Shown: positions 8,355 through 16,939 of the stretch, one piece after another
Numbering within the stretch: the first letter of the stretch is position 1
Layout of the letters: every line of letters begins with the position of its first letter
From: Knufia peltigerae
Taxonomy: Eukaryota; Ascomycota; Eurotiomycetes; Chaetothyriales; Trichomeriaceae
DNA length: 64,000 bases
Assembly: GCA_030247855.1 (NCBI GenBank)
Contig: JAPDRN010000077.1
Coordinates: forward strand, 1-64,000
Reading direction: 5' to 3'
The notes under the pieces: generated by a model
Told to the model about the DNA's origin: nothing
The model's input: only the letters and a program-made list of their open reading frames with translations
Databases searched by the model: none
Made by a program: the position numbers and the translations under genes

Positions 8355-8635
8355 CGCATCTGCGCGACGACGAAGGACGCGGCAATCGTCGCGGGGTGAT
8401 CCATTGCGCGTCAGCGCGCCGTCTTCGCAACACAGCGTCGCTGTGGATGTGTACTGGATGGCTGTGTCATGGAACCAGCAGTAACGAAGCACGCACGCGC
8501 TGACGTCGAAGCCACATGATGATAAATCCGCCACGCAATGACAGCACCTTGGCGAACGCGCTACCGGCTTCTACACACAGATGTGGAAGATGGACATGCC
8601 GCCACTGGGGCGGCGTCAACTACGGAGATTTTTTT
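8355..8635. other. Intergenic stretch before the KGG gene
   Basis: About 280 bp with no convincing gene. A GGAACC near 8470 could be a stress sigma-factor -35 element, but no matching -10 was clear. Confidence 0.4.
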
Positions 8636-8938
8636 ATGGCCAACCAGAACCAGAATCAAAACCAGGGCAGCAACCGCGGTTTCGCCTCGATGGACGAAGA
8701 CAAGCAGCGCGAGATCGCCGCCAAGGGCGGGCGTGCCGCGCATGAGTCTGGCAATGCTCATGAGTTCAGTTCCGAAGAAGCACGCGAAGCCGGCCGCAAG
8801 GGCGGCGAAGCAGTCAGCCAGGATCGCCAGCACATGGCCGACATCGGCCGCGAGGGCGGCCAGTCGCGTGGTGGCAACCAGGGCCAGCAGGAGCAGCAGC
8901 AGCGCGGTGGTGGCAACCGCGGCGGCCAGCAGCGCTGA
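8636..8938 (+). CDS. KGG-repeat general stress protein (YciG-like)
   Basis: A 100-residue, highly hydrophilic, disordered protein with three KGG/EGG motifs (AAKGGRAAHE, GRKGGEAVS, GREGGQSRG), the stress-induced acidophilic repeat of YciG and GsiB-type proteins. The start is Gln/Asn rich and the tail is Gly/Gln/Arg rich. Such proteins protect against desiccation, acid or heat, probably as hydrophilins. ATG 8636 follows CGGAGA and a T7 tract. In other bacteria yciG sits with yciF (DUF892) and manganese catalase, and both occur a little downstream here. A strong terminator follows. Confidence 0.92.
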   Translation: MANQNQNQNQGSNRGFASMDEDKQREIAAKGGRAAHESGNAHEFSSEEAREAGRKGGEAVSQDRQHMADIGREGGQSRGGNQGQQEQQQRGGGNRGGQQR

Positions 8939-8962
8939 GCGGCGCAGTGGGTAACGGCAGCG

Positions 8963-8986
8963 GCGGGCGGACTTCGGTCCGCCCGC
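8963..8986. terminator. Strong bidirectional hairpin terminator
   Basis: A perfect 10-bp stem (left arm GCGGGCGGAC) with a TTCG tetraloop, followed on the plus strand by TTTGTTT. It lies between the ends of the KGG gene and the convergent FAD-Rieske gene and could serve both. Confidence 0.9.
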
Positions 8987-9047
8987 TTTGTTTGCGGTAT
9001 CACGATGCTGGCCCGCGCACGAGTGTTGTCGTATGTGATTTCGACCA

Positions 9048-10544
9048 TCAAGGCGCCAGCGGCGACAGACCTTCGCTGGCAGGCCCTTCCAGCAACTGTC
9101 CGGTGGCACTGAACCGGCTTCCGTGGCAGGGGCAATCCCAGGTGCGCTCATGCCCGTTCCACTGCACAAGACACTTGAGATGCGGGCACAACGGGGAGAG
9201 CACATGCAGATCGCCTGCATCATCCCGGTAGGCCGCAGTCCGCTTTCCGCCGATGTCCAGCAGAGCGCCCTCGCCTGCCGGCAACGACTCGGCCGCTCCC
9301 TCGCTGGACCGCGGGAGACGATCGCCGACAAAATGCTTCATCACGGTCGCGTTTGTCCGCAGCCATCCGCCGGCCGATCGAAGCGGGGTGAACCGCATTG
9401 GGCTCAGCTGTCGCGCGGCCTCTTCGTGGACACCTTGAATGCCCTGCTCGATGACACTGGCGGCCACACCCGCCCAACCCAGCCCATCAGGACCGAAACC
9501 GGTGGCAACCCATACGTTGTCGTGTGCGCTGTTGCCTATGTATGGAAGCCGGTCGGCTGCACGGAACTGCTGTGCAGACCAGATGATGGGCTCACCCTGC
9601 AGCTGGAAATGCCGTCGCGCGTCCTCGACCAGACGCAACCCGGGGTCTGCGACCGGGGTCTCTCCAGCCCGATGCGTTTCCCCGACCAGTACCAGCCAAC
9701 TGCGGCCGTCTGCGCCAGTGCCACCGCGCAGCGAACGATGCCGGTCGGCGATCCAGTGGATGCCTGGCGCTGGGGCCACGGCAACCGGTGCAGCCATCGC
9801 GTATTCCCGGTGGACCTCCATCTCGGCTTGCACCAGGTTGAATCCTGATGGGGAATGCGTGGCAAGCACGAAGTGCGCGGCACGGATGGTATCGCCGGTC
9901 CCGGTGCGCGCGACGCCGGCGCCGGCGTCAATGGTCGCCACCCTGGTGCCGGCGTGGATGCGGACACGTCCCGCAAGTCGCGATGCCAGGCCCTGGCAGA
10001 ACGCCAGCGGGTCCAGCTGCGCTTGATCGGGGATGGTGAACGAATGCCCCAGCGCGAAGGGAAGGCCGAAGGGATGGTGGGCGCAGCGCAGGCCGGCTCG
10101 CTGGTAGGCCTGCAGTTCCCGGTCAAACCTGAGCGTGGCCTCCGCATCCCGCTGCTGGATGCCGTATTGCATCGGCACCCTGCTGAAGCCGCATTCCAGA
10201 TCATAACGGTGCACCAGCGCTTCGATGGAGCGCAGTGACTGTCCGCGCCACTGCACCACCCTTCTCGCCACTCCACTGCCCCAACGGCTCACCAGATCGG
10301 CCATCCGCGATACCGGTGCGTAGAGGTTGCCGGTGGATTGTGCGGTATTGCGGCCGCCAACCGGGCCGGCATCGACGAGCAGAACATCCAAGCCTGCGTC
10401 GGCCAACCGGGCGGCGGTGAGCAGGCCAGTGATGCCTGCACCAACAATGAGCACATCAGCGCGTGCCGGCCCCGCCAGAGGTGGGAACGGTCGTGTCTGA
10501 CCGTAGTGCCGCCAGAGGCTGCCGCGAAGGGAAGGTTGGCTCAT
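9048..10544 (-). CDS. FAD-dependent oxidoreductase with C-terminal Rieske domain
   Basis: A 498-residue two-domain protein. The N-terminal DAO-type flavin domain has VLIVGAGITGLLTAARLA near residues 31-48 and the C-terminal FAD contact around GFGPDGLGWAG. The last 100 residues are a Rieske [2Fe-2S] domain with CPHLKC and CPCHGSRF, providing the Cys-His pairs. This puuB/ordL-Rieske arrangement is common in stress-linked operons, substrate unknown. Three ATGs lie within 15 bp; ATG 10544 has GGAG nine bases upstream. It is the third gene of a minus-strand unit after DUF892 and manganese catalase, and ends at the shared terminator. Confidence 0.9.
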   Translation of the reverse strand: MSQPSLRGSLWRHYGQTRPFPPLAGPARADVLIVGAGITGLLTAARLADAGLDVLLVDAGPVGGRNTAQSTGNLYAPVSRMADLVSRWGSGVARRVVQWRGQSLRSIEALVHRYDLECGFSRVPMQYGIQQRDAEATLRFDRELQAYQRAGLRCAHHPFGLPFALGHSFTIPDQAQLDPLAFCQGLASRLAGRVRIHAGTRVATIDAGAGVARTGTGDTIRAAHFVLATHSPSGFNLVQAEMEVHREYAMAAPVAVAPAPGIHWIADRHRSLRGGTGADGRSWLVLVGETHRAGETPVADPGLRLVEDARRHFQLQGEPIIWSAQQFRAADRLPYIGNSAHDNVWVATGFGPDGLGWAGVAASVIEQGIQGVHEEAARQLSPMRFTPLRSAGGWLRTNATVMKHFVGDRLPRSSEGAAESLPAGEGALLDIGGKRTAAYRDDAGDLHVLSPLCPHLKCLVQWNGHERTWDCPCHGSRFSATGQLLEGPASEGLSPLAP

Positions 10545-10637
10545 GAACATCGACTCCATGCAGGTTCTGCAGATCAGTCCGCCTGTGCCCCGCCCCTGCC
10601 CCGGTCATCGGGCCATGTCCTGGCGGTGCGGTGGACG

Positions 10638-11540
10638 TCAGGGTTCGCGCGGCGGCAGATCGAGCGCCCCGGAGCCGGGGCCTGCGCCCAGCTCTGCGCC
10701 GGTCATCGGACGCAGAGCTGGGTCGGACAACGTCCGCAGTATCATTGCGTCTTCAGCTGCCTGCTCGCGCGGCGTCAGCCCGACCCCGTAGTCTCCGTCA
10801 CCTCCGTCCAGCGCTGCCTGGGCTTCACGGTCGGTGACGCGTTCCCACAGTTCGCCGCTGTTCCAGCTTCCCTGCAGATCCTGCCCGCCCTGCGACATGT
10901 CCATATACAGATCGGTATAGGCCGGATCTCCCGGCAGCTTTCCAGGCGGGAAGTTCGGCTGCATGCTGTGCAGTGCCTTCTCGAACGACTTCATATGCGC
11001 GATCTCACGCGTCATCAGGAAGCGCAGCGCGTCCTTGATGCCCGGGTCACTGGTGATATTGATCAAACGCTCGTACACCAGCTTCGCACGCGCCTCGGCG
11101 GCGATGTTCGAGCGCAGGTCTGCACTGGGGTCGCTGATGCTGTCGACGTATGCCGCCGTCCACGGCACCCCACTGGAGTTGACCAGAGCCGGCCCTCCGC
11201 CATACAGGATCTGCTCGGTATGGCTGGTGCTGTTCCGTCCCAGCTGCCGCATATCCTCGGCTTCCAGCATGGCCTCGGACTGCACCGCCTTAGGACCACG
11301 GTTGAGCATTGCGATGATGGTGCCGATGATCTCCAGGTGGCTGATCTCCTCGGTAGCGATATCCATCAACATATCCTTGCGGCCCGCGTCGCACTCACCA
11401 AGGCCCTGGGTGAAGTAGCGCATGGCGGCAGCCAGTTCGCCCTGCGGACCGCCGAACTGCTCGAGCATCAGCGTGGCGAGCTGCGGATCGGATTGACGAA
11501 CGCGGACGGTGTACATCAGCTTCTTGTGATGAAAGAACAT
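10638..11540 (-). CDS. katN: Manganese catalase (KatN type)
   Basis: A 300-residue non-heme catalase decomposing hydrogen peroxide. The di-manganese four-helix core is visible: QGELAAAMRYF supplies a Glu, ATEEISHLE supplies Glu/His, EARAKLVYERL another Glu, and TREIAHMKSFEKAL the last Glu/His. The C-terminal tail is flexible and Gly/Pro rich, as in KatN. ATG 11540 (MFFHHKK) follows CAGGAGA. It lies between DUF892 (37 bp upstream) and the FAD-Rieske gene (93 bp downstream), a stress operon layout. A 12-bp perfect inverted repeat sits in its last coding part. Confidence 0.94.
   Translation of the reverse strand: MFFHHKKLMYTVRVRQSDPQLATLMLEQFGGPQGELAAAMRYFTQGLGECDAGRKDMLMDIATEEISHLEIIGTIIAMLNRGPKAVQSEAMLEAEDMRQLGRNSTSHTEQILYGGGPALVNSSGVPWTAAYVDSISDPSADLRSNIAAEARAKLVYERLINITSDPGIKDALRFLMTREIAHMKSFEKALHSMQPNFPPGKLPGDPAYTDLYMDMSQGGQDLQGSWNSGELWERVTDREAQAALDGGDGDYGVGLTPREQAAEDAMILRTLSDPALRPMTGAELGAGPGSGALDLPPREP
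10687..10722. repeat. 12-bp perfect inverted repeat inside the catalase gene
   Basis: Arms CCCAGCTCTGCG (10687-10698) and its complement (10711-10722) with a 12-nt loop, near the catalase 3' end. It could fold in the mRNA; coding constraint or chance are alternatives. Confidence 0.8.
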
Positions 11541-11577
11541 GGTCGGTCTCCTGTGCGTGCAACAACGGGCATCACGG

Positions 11578-12102
11578 TCAGCGCTTGGCCTCGGCGCCGG
11601 GGGTCTCGTCGCGATCAAGGAACGCACCTACGAGGACGTCTTGGTGATCCTCCAGCCAACGCGCCATGGCGATCTCTTCCTGCAGGATCTGTCCGCAGAC
11701 AGCTGCGATGTCGGTTGCACCCGCACGTTCGGCGGCGACTACCAAAGCCCGGTAAGTAGCAATCTCGGTATTCTCGAAGCCAAAGGAGAGACCGATACCC
11801 TTGACGACCTCATCCTCCATCATGCTGTTGCCGGCCGCGTGCATCGCAGCGGTGAGGCTGGCAAACAGCCCTTTGGCGGTAGGTACGCTGCTGCCAAGGG
11901 ATTGGATGCATTGCCGCAGCGACTCGGACTGCTGGCGGGTTTCCTGTACATGCTGACCGATCCGGGCGGCCAGTCCCGGATAGTTCTCGATGCGCGAGGC
12001 CATGGCCTTCATCATGGTCTCTGCCTCCTGCTCCATGGCATACGCATCCTGCAGCCACTTCAACAAACGTTCCCTGCGCTTGCCACTGCGTGGGTCGGAC
12101 AT
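11578..12102 (-). CDS. DUF892 (YciF-like) ferritin-like protein
   Basis: A 174-residue all-helical protein of the YciF/DUF892 family, a ferritin-like fold induced by general stress. Helix-forming segments carry the expected acidic and His residues (DAYAMEQEAETMM, IGQHVQETRQQSESL, FENTEIATYRAL, QEEIAMARWLEDH). ATG 12102 is preceded by CGGAGAA. It is the first gene of the unit with manganese catalase and the FAD-Rieske protein; the yciF, yciG and katN association is established in enterobacteria and pseudomonads. The biochemical role is not settled; di-iron binding is inference. Confidence 0.9.
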   Translation of the reverse strand: MSDPRSGKRRERLLKWLQDAYAMEQEAETMMKAMASRIENYPGLAARIGQHVQETRQQSESLRQCIQSLGSSVPTAKGLFASLTAAMHAAGNSMMEDEVVKGIGLSFGFENTEIATYRALVVAAERAGATDIAAVCGQILQEEIAMARWLEDHQDVLVGAFLDRDETPGAEAKR

Positions 12103-12235
12103 CTGCGTTCTCCGCTTCGGGGCGATATGCCTCCGCCCTCATCGTGGCGAACACGCGATCATCGTCGTGTCGGCCGGTGTGAAAGCGCTTGCCGCGCGGC
12201 CGCACATGCTGCTGATGTGGGCATAACACTTGTTG

Positions 12236-12255
12236 CGGCACCGGCAGCGGTGCCG
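12236..12255. terminator. Hairpin after BLUF copy 2, no U-tract
   Basis: An 8-bp perfect stem (CGGCACCG arm, GCAG loop) 34 bp beyond the BLUF stop. Without a T run it is a weak terminator candidate. Confidence 0.35.
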
Positions 12256-12288
12256 GTCAACCATTCCGCGCATGCCGCTGCGGATTGC

Positions 12289-12816
12289 TCACTTCATTGC
12301 GTTGGAAACGGCCACGCCGGTGCCGCACTCCAGCGGCTGCGACTCTCTACTGGCGGTTCCCTGGCTCCAGGCTACCTGTGCGTGGGGTTCGACCAACGCC
12401 ACCAGGATATCCATCGCAGTGGCATTCAGCGCTCCGCTGTCGCCTCGCTGCTTGAATCCCGTCCAATCGCTCCCCGCAAGCCGCGACAGCACCTGCGGTT
12501 CTACCGGAAGCCATCGCATCGGCCAGAAAGGCACACGGCGCTGACCAACGCGACCCCGCTGCAGTTCGATGAGTTCACCATGACTGCTGGCGCCGATCAC
12601 GCGCGAGTACGCCACCCGGAGTCCGTCCGCCGGGCCTTCCATGTACTGCAGGAATCGGCAGCCATCGAACAACAGGACGCCACTGACTCCGGCGTCGCGG
12701 TTGAACCGGGCGGCGTCATCGACAACGCGATCGAGCAGTTCTGTGCCCTTCCCCGGGTCGCAGCCGGAGATCGCGGGACAGGCTTCGCTGACATACGTTA
12801 TGGCTCTGATTGGCAT
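12289..12816 (-). CDS. BLUF-domain blue-light sensor (copy 2)
   Basis: A 175-residue single-domain BLUF protein, closely similar to copy 1 through about residue 145. The same photochemical residues fall at identical positions: Tyr8, Asn39, Gln57, Trp98 and Met100. It differs by a 26-residue C-terminal tail rich in Ser, Glu and Gly with no recognisable motif, and has an extra cysteine at position 53 near the chromophore helix. I start at ATG 12816 to match copy 1; ATG 12819 directly follows the AGGAAGG site and would add one Met. It is divergent from the second zinc-ribbon gene. The duplicated arrangement suggests two light sensors with similar partners. Confidence 0.92.
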   Translation of the reverse strand: MPIRAITYVSEACPAISGCDPGKGTELLDRVVDDAARFNRDAGVSGVLLFDGCRFLQYMEGPADGLRVAYSRVIGASSHGELIELQRGRVGQRRVPFWPMRWLPVEPQVLSRLAGSDWTGFKQRGDSGALNATAMDILVALVEPHAQVAWSQGTASRESQPLECGTGVAVSNAMK

Positions 12817-13019
12817 CATCCTTCCTGGTTGCTTCCTGACAGTGGATGACCTTAGCAATCGCCTGCGGCAGTTGTGTTCAGTGCGGATCTAGTCGCGTGA
12901 AAAGCCATTACGCAATGCTCAACGATTCAGCTTCGTTCGAAGCGGATCGTGATCCCCATCACGCTGTAATCGCAGCGAAAGGCCAACGATGGCTTGACCC
13001 ACCAACGGATCGAAACACC

Positions 13020-13283
13020 ATGTCAGACACCGGTCGCTTCCACGTCCTTGAGCTCAACGCAGAAACCGATGCGCAACATCGAGTTACGTACGTGAACACC
13101 ATAACCATGCGATGCAACGCATGCGGTCATGTGTCGCGCAGAACAAGTGAACAGTTGGAACAGATACCCGGGGGGACCGTGCTGGCGTGCTCGCGGTGCG
13201 GGGCGCACCAGGCCGTCAGCAACGCACGGCTGCAATGCCGCCTGATGCCGACCGGTCACGGTGAAGCACCAAGTGCTGCCTGA
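13020..13283 (+). CDS. Small four-cysteine zinc-ribbon-like protein (copy 2)
   Basis: An 87-residue paralogue of the 4614-4883 product. Cys32/Cys35 (CNAC) and Cys57/Cys60 (CSRC) keep the zinc-ribbon spacing, and MSDTGRFHVLEL, YVNTITMRC, IPGGTVLAC and HQAVSNARL match copy 1. No named family recognised. It lies divergent from BLUF copy 2 across 203 bp, as copy 1 does from its BLUF. Unlike copy 1 there is no DUF2971 gene behind it. ATG 13020 has only a weak GGAT site; the frame is open upstream to 12846 but homology to copy 1 decides the start. Confidence 0.82.
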   Translation: MSDTGRFHVLELNAETDAQHRVTYVNTITMRCNACGHVSRRTSEQLEQIPGGTVLACSRCGAHQAVSNARLQCRLMPTGHGEAPSAA

Positions 13284-13420
13284 GGCGACGGCAGTGGCGG
13301 GCGCGCCAGCACCGGCCAACGCGGAGCATTGACCTCTTTCCACCAAGTGAAGACAGCCATTGCATCCTGCCTCTACCTTCACTGTGCGTAGATGACGGCC
13401 CCATCATCTGGAAAACCCGT

Positions 13421-13570
13421 ATGAGCGCAGACAAGACGCAGAGCCGGCACGCTACCAATCCTCAGAACGGCCCCGATCCGACGCTGAAGAACAAGAAGCA
13501 TCGGCCGAACCAGCCGTCCCCCACCACACCTTCCCCATCCCTGGTGTCCCTGCGGAAGAAGAAGCGTTAG
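13421..13570 (+). CDS. Putative small basic protein
   Basis: A possible 49-residue, lysine- and proline-rich protein ending LRKKKR, with a GGAAAA site nine bases before the ATG. No family is recognised. The composition (Asn, Gln, Pro, Lys) resembles small stress proteins in this region. It is convergent with the membrane protein gene at 13631. Could be chance. Confidence 0.45.
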   Translation: MSADKTQSRHATNPQNGPDPTLKNKKHRPNQPSPTTPSPSLVSLRKKKR

Positions 13571-13630
13571 TTGAAGGCGGGCCGGCTCGCACCTTCCGTG
13601 CGGATGGGGCTGTCGCGCGCGCAGCAGCCG

Positions 13631-14131
13631 CTACGCTGCCCTGCCATCGTGTGGTGCAGCTCGGATGCAGCGCCTCAGCTCGGCCAGCCATGGCAAGCCG
13701 GCAAGCGCCAGGGCCGGCAGTATCGTGGACAGCCACAGGCGCGCCGGTGCCGGCTGCCATCGCAGGCCCCAACCAGTCTGTGCATTCCACGCGACCCATG
13801 CCAGGAAGACCCATGGCGCCATGTCCAGAATGCTATGAACGTGTTGCTCGAGCGGACTGATGCGACGGCGGCCATCTGCGCTCGCGGTATCGAGATAGCC
13901 CACGATCGCATGCAGCATGGCCGCCACTGTCAGCAGCACGATCAGTGCGCAGGTGTGTGCCAGCGCCAACCAGGCCAAGAGGCCGGCGCCGATCAGGCTG
14001 AGCTGCACACCGTGCAGCGCGCTCTCGCACAGGCCGGAGGTGTGGGCGATGTCGGTCCGCCGATGGAAGTGGAAATCGAGCGTTCCTGCCAGCAGCCACA
14101 GGCCGTACACGCATGCCATGGCCAGACTCAT
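13631..14131 (-). CDS. Four-helix integral membrane protein, function unknown
   Basis: A 166-residue inner-membrane protein with four predicted hydrophobic segments (residues about 1-16, 40-75 as two, 105-120 and 130-150). It has the motif DFHFHRRTDIAHTSGLCES near residue 19, His-rich on the soluble side, which could bind metal. No named family. Its ATG overlaps the upstream alcohol dehydrogenase stop as ATGA, so the two are translationally coupled and probably functionally linked. Confidence 0.75.
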   Translation of the reverse strand: MSLAMACVYGLWLLAGTLDFHFHRRTDIAHTSGLCESALHGVQLSLIGAGLLAWLALAHTCALIVLLTVAAMLHAIVGYLDTASADGRRRISPLEQHVHSILDMAPWVFLAWVAWNAQTGWGLRWQPAPARLWLSTILPALALAGLPWLAELRRCIRAAPHDGRAA

Positions 14132-15291
14132 GGCGTAAGCACGATCTTGCGGCAGTCGTCGTTCTTGGCATCGAACATTGCGTAGCCCGCTGCAGCATCG
14201 CCCAAGCGCATACGGTGAGAGATGATGTTGCCCGGATCGAGCTTCCCTTCCAGGATGGCTGTCAACAGTTCCGGCATCAATCCCTGCACGTGTGTCTGCC
14301 CCATTTTGAACGTCAGACCCTTGTCGAACGCGTCTCCCAGCAGGAATCCATGGATGAAGCCGGCGTACACGCCGGGAATGCTCACTACACCGCCACGACG
14401 GGCAGCGGCGATGGCCTGACGGATCGCCACGCCACTGCTCCCTTCCAGTTTCACTGCGGTCAGAGCGCTCTCCAGCGCACTGCCTTCCGCTTCAAATCCG
14501 ACCGCTTCAATGCAGGCGTCCACGCCCCGCCCCCCGGTCTGGCTGACGATGTACTCGGCCGGGTCATCGACCGTGGTGAAATCAATGGGCGTTGCACCGT
14601 AGGTGCGCTGCGCGAAATCAAGCCGGTACTGCAGGTGGTCGATGATGAAGATCGTTTCCGCACCGAGCAGCCTGCAGCAGGCTGCACTCATGAGCCCGAC
14701 CGGGCCAGCACCGAAGATCGCAACGGTCGAGCCTGGCTTTACCCCGGCATTGAGTGCTGCCTGATAGCCGGTCGGCAGGATGTCGGACAGGAAGAGCACC
14801 TGCTCGTCTGCGACGCCCTCCGGGATACGCAGCGGGCCGACATTTGCCTTGGGTACACGGGCGAACTCAGCCTGCCCGCCTGCAACACCGCCGTACAGAT
14901 GGCTGTACCCGAACAGCGCTGCCGGCGGCAGCATGCCCTTGGCATTCAGTGCAGCGCCCGGCCCGGTATTCGTTGTCTCACAAGCAGCGTACTCGGCCAA
15001 TCTGCAGTGGAAGCACTCACCACAGGCGATGACGAACGGAACCACGACCCGATCGCCGGGCCGGAGCTGGGACACGCCGCGACCCACCTCTTCGACCACC
15101 CCCATGAACTCGTGGCCAAGCACATCACCGGTGTGCAGATCAGGGATCTTCCCGCGATAGAGATGCAGGTCCGAGCCACAGATTGCAGTTGCCGTCACCC
15201 TCAGGATCACGTCATCGTCCGCGGCCAGTACGGGATCTGGAACGGTTTCAACACGCACATCCTTGCGGCCATGATAGGTCAACGCCTGCAT
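14128..15291 (-). CDS. Zinc-dependent alcohol dehydrogenase, formaldehyde-dehydrogenase (FdhA) type
   Basis: A 387-residue MDR enzyme resembling glutathione-independent formaldehyde dehydrogenases. Catalytic zinc ligands Cys38 (ICGSDLH), His60-Glu61 (GHE), and structural zinc cysteines Cys90, Cys93, Cys96 and Cys104 are visible. The NAD-binding motif is GAGPVGLM, followed by an acidic residue (IIDHL) favouring NAD over NADP. The long insertion TNTGPGAALNAKGMLPPAALFGYSHLYGG is typical of the FdhA branch. ATG 15291 follows AGGAG. Related enzymes sit in stress islands (compare PA2158). Coupled to the downstream membrane protein gene. Confidence 0.9.
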   Translation of the reverse strand: MQALTYHGRKDVRVETVPDPVLAADDDVILRVTATAICGSDLHLYRGKIPDLHTGDVLGHEFMGVVEEVGRGVSQLRPGDRVVVPFVIACGECFHCRLAEYAACETTNTGPGAALNAKGMLPPAALFGYSHLYGGVAGGQAEFARVPKANVGPLRIPEGVADEQVLFLSDILPTGYQAALNAGVKPGSTVAIFGAGPVGLMSAACCRLLGAETIFIIDHLQYRLDFAQRTYGATPIDFTTVDDPAEYIVSQTGGRGVDACIEAVGFEAEGSALESALTAVKLEGSSGVAIRQAIAAARRGGVVSIPGVYAGFIHGFLLGDAFDKGLTFKMGQTHVQGLMPELLTAILEGKLDPGNIISHRMRLGDAAAGYAMFDAKNDDCRKIVLTP

Positions 15292-15501
15292 CGTCAGTCT
15301 CCTGTCGATCGGGAAAGGATGTTCAGCGTGTCATGCCCCCATTTGCGGTGCCGTGAGCGCGGGGTGTGCGCGGTGTACATCCAGCCGGACACGGCCGTTG
15401 ACACTGCCTTCAACCATTCACCGGCTCCACGCAACCCATTCACGGCGGTTTCCGCAGTGCCCGGGCAGGCTCATCCATGAGGCGGGTGCGCGAGGTGAGG
15501 T

Positions 15502-16140
15502 ATGTGGAGAAGAAATGGTCTTTCGCTGGTTCTGCTGGCACTGATGTTGCTGTTTCTGGGAGGGCAGATCGCAGCGGGCCTGCAGGTCTACAACGATGAG
15601 CTGCAGCGGCATGGCAGCACCTCGGTGGACCTGTGGCATTACCTTGTCAGTGGCCACTTCATCAGTGCCACCTTCGAGAACTGGGAGAGCGAGTTCCTGC
15701 AGATGGGCATGTACGTGCTGTTGACGGTTTCGTTACGGCAACGCGGCTCGGCAGAATCGAGGCCGCTGGATCCGGCGCAGGAACAGGAACGGGTGGATGA
15801 GGGACCTGTCCCTTGGCCCGTGCGCCGGGGCGGGATCTGGGAGACCTTGTACGGCCACTCACTGGCGATTGCCTTCACGATCATGTTCCTGCTGAGTTTT
15901 GCCTTGCATGCCATCGGCAGTTGGCGTTCGGAGTGTGTCGAGAAACGGCTGGAGGGCCTGCCACCCCCGGGGTTCCTTGACCATCTGTCCGGCAGTACGT
16001 TCTGGTTCGAGTCGATGCAGAACTGGCAAAGCGAATTCCTCGCCGTGCTGTCACTGGTCATCCTCACCATCTTCCTTCGCCAGAAGGACTCTCCCCAGTC
16101 GAAAGCGGTCCAGGCACCTCACTCGCAGACCGGGGATTGA
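15502..16140 (+). CDS. DUF6766 membrane protein
   Basis: A 212-residue inner-membrane protein with the internal two-fold pattern of DUF6766: each half has hydrophobic helices around ENWESEFLQMGMYVLLTV and QNWQSEFLAVLSLVILTIFLRQ, with a charged loop between. Function unknown; often encoded with stress genes. Four membrane segments predicted. ATG 15502 with GAGGT seven bases before. A 210-bp space separates it from the divergent dehydrogenase. Confidence 0.88.
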   Translation: MWRRNGLSLVLLALMLLFLGGQIAAGLQVYNDELQRHGSTSVDLWHYLVSGHFISATFENWESEFLQMGMYVLLTVSLRQRGSAESRPLDPAQEQERVDEGPVPWPVRRGGIWETLYGHSLAIAFTIMFLLSFALHAIGSWRSECVEKRLEGLPPPGFLDHLSGSTFWFESMQNWQSEFLAVLSLVILTIFLRQKDSPQSKAVQAPHSQTGD

Positions 16141-16180
16141 TGGCGACGGGCGTGCAGCACGTTCCCCTGGCGGCGCCACG

Positions 16181-16939
16181 CTAGGCCAGGAATACCTCAT
16201 GGTTGCGCTGGAAACGCGCAAGAACGCGCGCGGGCAACGCCGGCTCGGCACGCAGGTACTCGATCGCTCCAGTCTGGGTGCGCAGCAGGGACACCGCGCC
16301 GCGCTTGCAGTCGATAACGCTTTCTATATCCAGCAACCTGGGAGATTCCCACGCCATGTGCGCGCAGCCGGGATCCATCCAGTGCCATCCCCAGACCGGG
16401 TATTCCAGCCGTGCACAGCCAACTGATCGTGCGGCACGGCATGCGGCGCGTCCGGCGGCTTCATGGTCTGCACGGCCATCGAAGCGCCAAGGTGCCAGCA
16501 GAAGGTCATTGGGACGCAGCGTGCCCCGCAGCCAGCGCTCCAATGCCTGCTCGTGCGCGGCCAGCATCCCGTCGGCGATGCCAAGCCGAACAATCGACGC
16601 GGCGCCGATGCCGACCCTTTCCAGCGCTTCACACTGCTCATCGCGGCGTGCTTGGCGCAGTCGGGCAGGCGTCCACCATGGTTCGCCGGCATAACAGGCT
16701 TCGCCGTCGGTGAGTGCCAGTATCCGGACCTGCGTGTGCTCAGCTACACATTTCAGAAGACCGCCACAACCCAGCACCTCGTCACCCGGATCGGTGGCCA
16801 ACAGCATGATGCGCTCTGCGGACCCGCACAGCGACGCCAACGGGGTCGCCGGGCGCTGCCAGAGCCAGCGACACTGCTGCCACGCACGTTCATCCGAGCC
16901 ATTGCTGTAATCGCTGTAGCAGATACCCATACCGTCCAT
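16181..16939 (-). CDS. PIG-L deacetylase-like protein with altered metal motif
   Basis: A 252-residue LmbE/PIG-L fold protein. The family's AHPDDE zinc motif reads ATDPGDEVLGCGG here, so the first zinc His is Asp and the catalytic-base Asp is Gly, while the second Asp and following Glu remain. The distal HPDH motif reads RADHEAAG, keeping only its last His. The family removes N-acetyl groups from sugar-linked substrates; this copy may have altered chemistry or be inactive. ATG 16939 follows GGAGG. Convergent with DUF6766. Similar divergent PIG-L-like genes occur near stress islands, but I cannot name a substrate. Confidence 0.8.
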   Translation of the reverse strand: MDGMGICYSDYSNGSDERAWQQCRWLWQRPATPLASLCGSAERIMLLATDPGDEVLGCGGLLKCVAEHTQVRILALTDGEACYAGEPWWTPARLRQARRDEQCEALERVGIGAASIVRLGIADGMLAAHEQALERWLRGTLRPNDLLLAPWRFDGRADHEAAGRAACRAARSVGCARLEYPVWGWHWMDPGCAHMAWESPRLLDIESVIDCKRGAVSLLRTQTGAIEYLRAEPALPARVLARFQRNHEVFLA

